DNA from: Zobellia laminariae
Lineage (GTDB): Bacteria > Bacteroidota > Bacteroidia > Flavobacteriales > Flavobacteriaceae
Reading direction: 5' to 3'
Length of the DNA stretch: 64,000 nucleotides
NCBI RefSeq assembly: GCF_009725995.1
Contig: NZ_RCNS01000001.1
Span: forward strand, 724,283-788,282
The translations under genes were made by a program, and so were the position numbers. A model generated the notes under the pieces. The model saw nothing but the letters and a program-made list of their open reading frames with translations, searched no databases and was not told where the DNA came from. Shown here piece after piece: positions 63,784 to 64,000 of the stretch; within the stretch, counting starts at the first letter, position 1; each line of letters opens with the position of its first letter.

Positions 63784-64000
63784 TTATAGTAAATCAAGAT
63801 CCTGTAGTTTACGACCGAATTCATCATCTATCGCAATTTTTGAAAAGTCCTTTTCGAGATTGAGTACTTTCAGCACGTTAAAGTAAAGGCCGATTGCAAC
63901 AGTTGGATCGCCTTTCTCAACACGGTGTAAAGTAGCACGATGAATACCAGCACGTTCTGCAACCTGCTCGGTAGTCAGCTTTCTACGCTTTCGCGCAAGC
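63784..64000 (-). CDS. hipB: Xre-family HTH regulator, HipB-like (5' part outside window)
   Basis: A partial frame of 71 codons to its stop at 63784, open at the window edge. Seen: RRKLTTEQVAERAGIHRATLHRVEKGDPTVAIG, an Xre-type helix-turn-helix, followed by a short acidic tail FGRKLQDLDLL. HipB proteins bind HipA and the operon's operators as antitoxin and repressor. The stop is three bases from the hipA start, so the pair is expressed together. The promoter and operators lie beyond base 64000. Confidence 0.85.
   Translation of the reverse strand, partial: LARKRRKLTTEQVAERAGIHRATLHRVEKGDPTVAIGLYFNVLKVLNLEKDFSKIAIDDEFGRKLQDLDLL

Noticed and set aside
1..64000. CRISPR array, insertion sequence, transposase or rRNA genes
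   Set aside because: No regularly spaced repeats, no transposase motifs and no rRNA sequence were seen.

Overview
The window looks like chromosome of a marine-type member of the Flavobacteriaceae (Bacteroidota). The evidence is AT-rich sequence, promoters of the TTG-N17-19-TAnnTTTG type, alternative complex III (ActA), a T9SS type A sorting domain, ExbB/ExbD pairs, a GT117/DUF2723 protein, and Bacteroidota gene neighbourhoods such as SPOR-actA and rimP-nusA-infB. I would not name a genus from sequence alone.

Layout: 1-6.4 kb holds the start of an alternative complex III operon (actA, minus, cut by the window edge), a small SPOR protein and the rimP-nusA-infB operon. 6.5-18.6 kb holds a cation:proton antiporter, tRNA-Gln, a large GT117 protein, a cysteine-less thioredoxin, a metallophosphoesterase, cutC, a glycosylasparaginase, polA and a small T9SS-sorted protein gene with a frameshift. 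18.9-31.9 kb is translation and housekeeping: rplM-rpsI, rpsB (with an extra C-terminal domain)-tsf, an M61 peptidase, pyrH-frr, an RND-type exporter, asnS, rpoN and a PAP2-like membrane protein. 31.9-39 kb holds a beta-barrel protein, an ExbB-(membrane protein)-ExbD-ExbD operon, tRNA-Ser, asparaginase I, a frameshifted tatD, a retropepsin-like protein and odhB. 39-57.2 kb holds sucA, a barrel protein, galE, a DegT-family aminotransferase with a cysteine cluster, the Kdo transferase, a 42-residue membrane protein, a TIM-barrel isomerase-like protein, an FAH-family protein, an ABC-F ATPase, a carboxylesterase, pta-ackA, a lipoprotein and tRNA-Leu.

57.4-64 kb is the accessory region, all on the minus strand and tightly packed: an Xre-type HTH protein (cut by the window edge), a full-length HipA-family kinase and, overlapping hipA by 8 bases, a very large Avs-like protein. 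The latter has an N-terminal PD-(D/E)xK nuclease domain, a STAND/AAA-type NTPase and about 1,200 residues of probable helical sensor. The nuclease and NTPase parts are in different frames, and the join falls at a run of eight A. This is the best candidate in the window for an undescribed system: a HipBA-type module coupled to a nuclease-STAND anti-phage protein whose full-length form may depend on slippage.

Three genes (the STAND protein, the T9SS mini-protein and tatD) each carry a one-base frameshift. Two lie at A8 runs that form a canonical -1 slippery heptamer, while other A8/A9 runs in the window sit inside intact genes. Sequencing error, true mutation and programmed or transcriptional slippage therefore all remain open.
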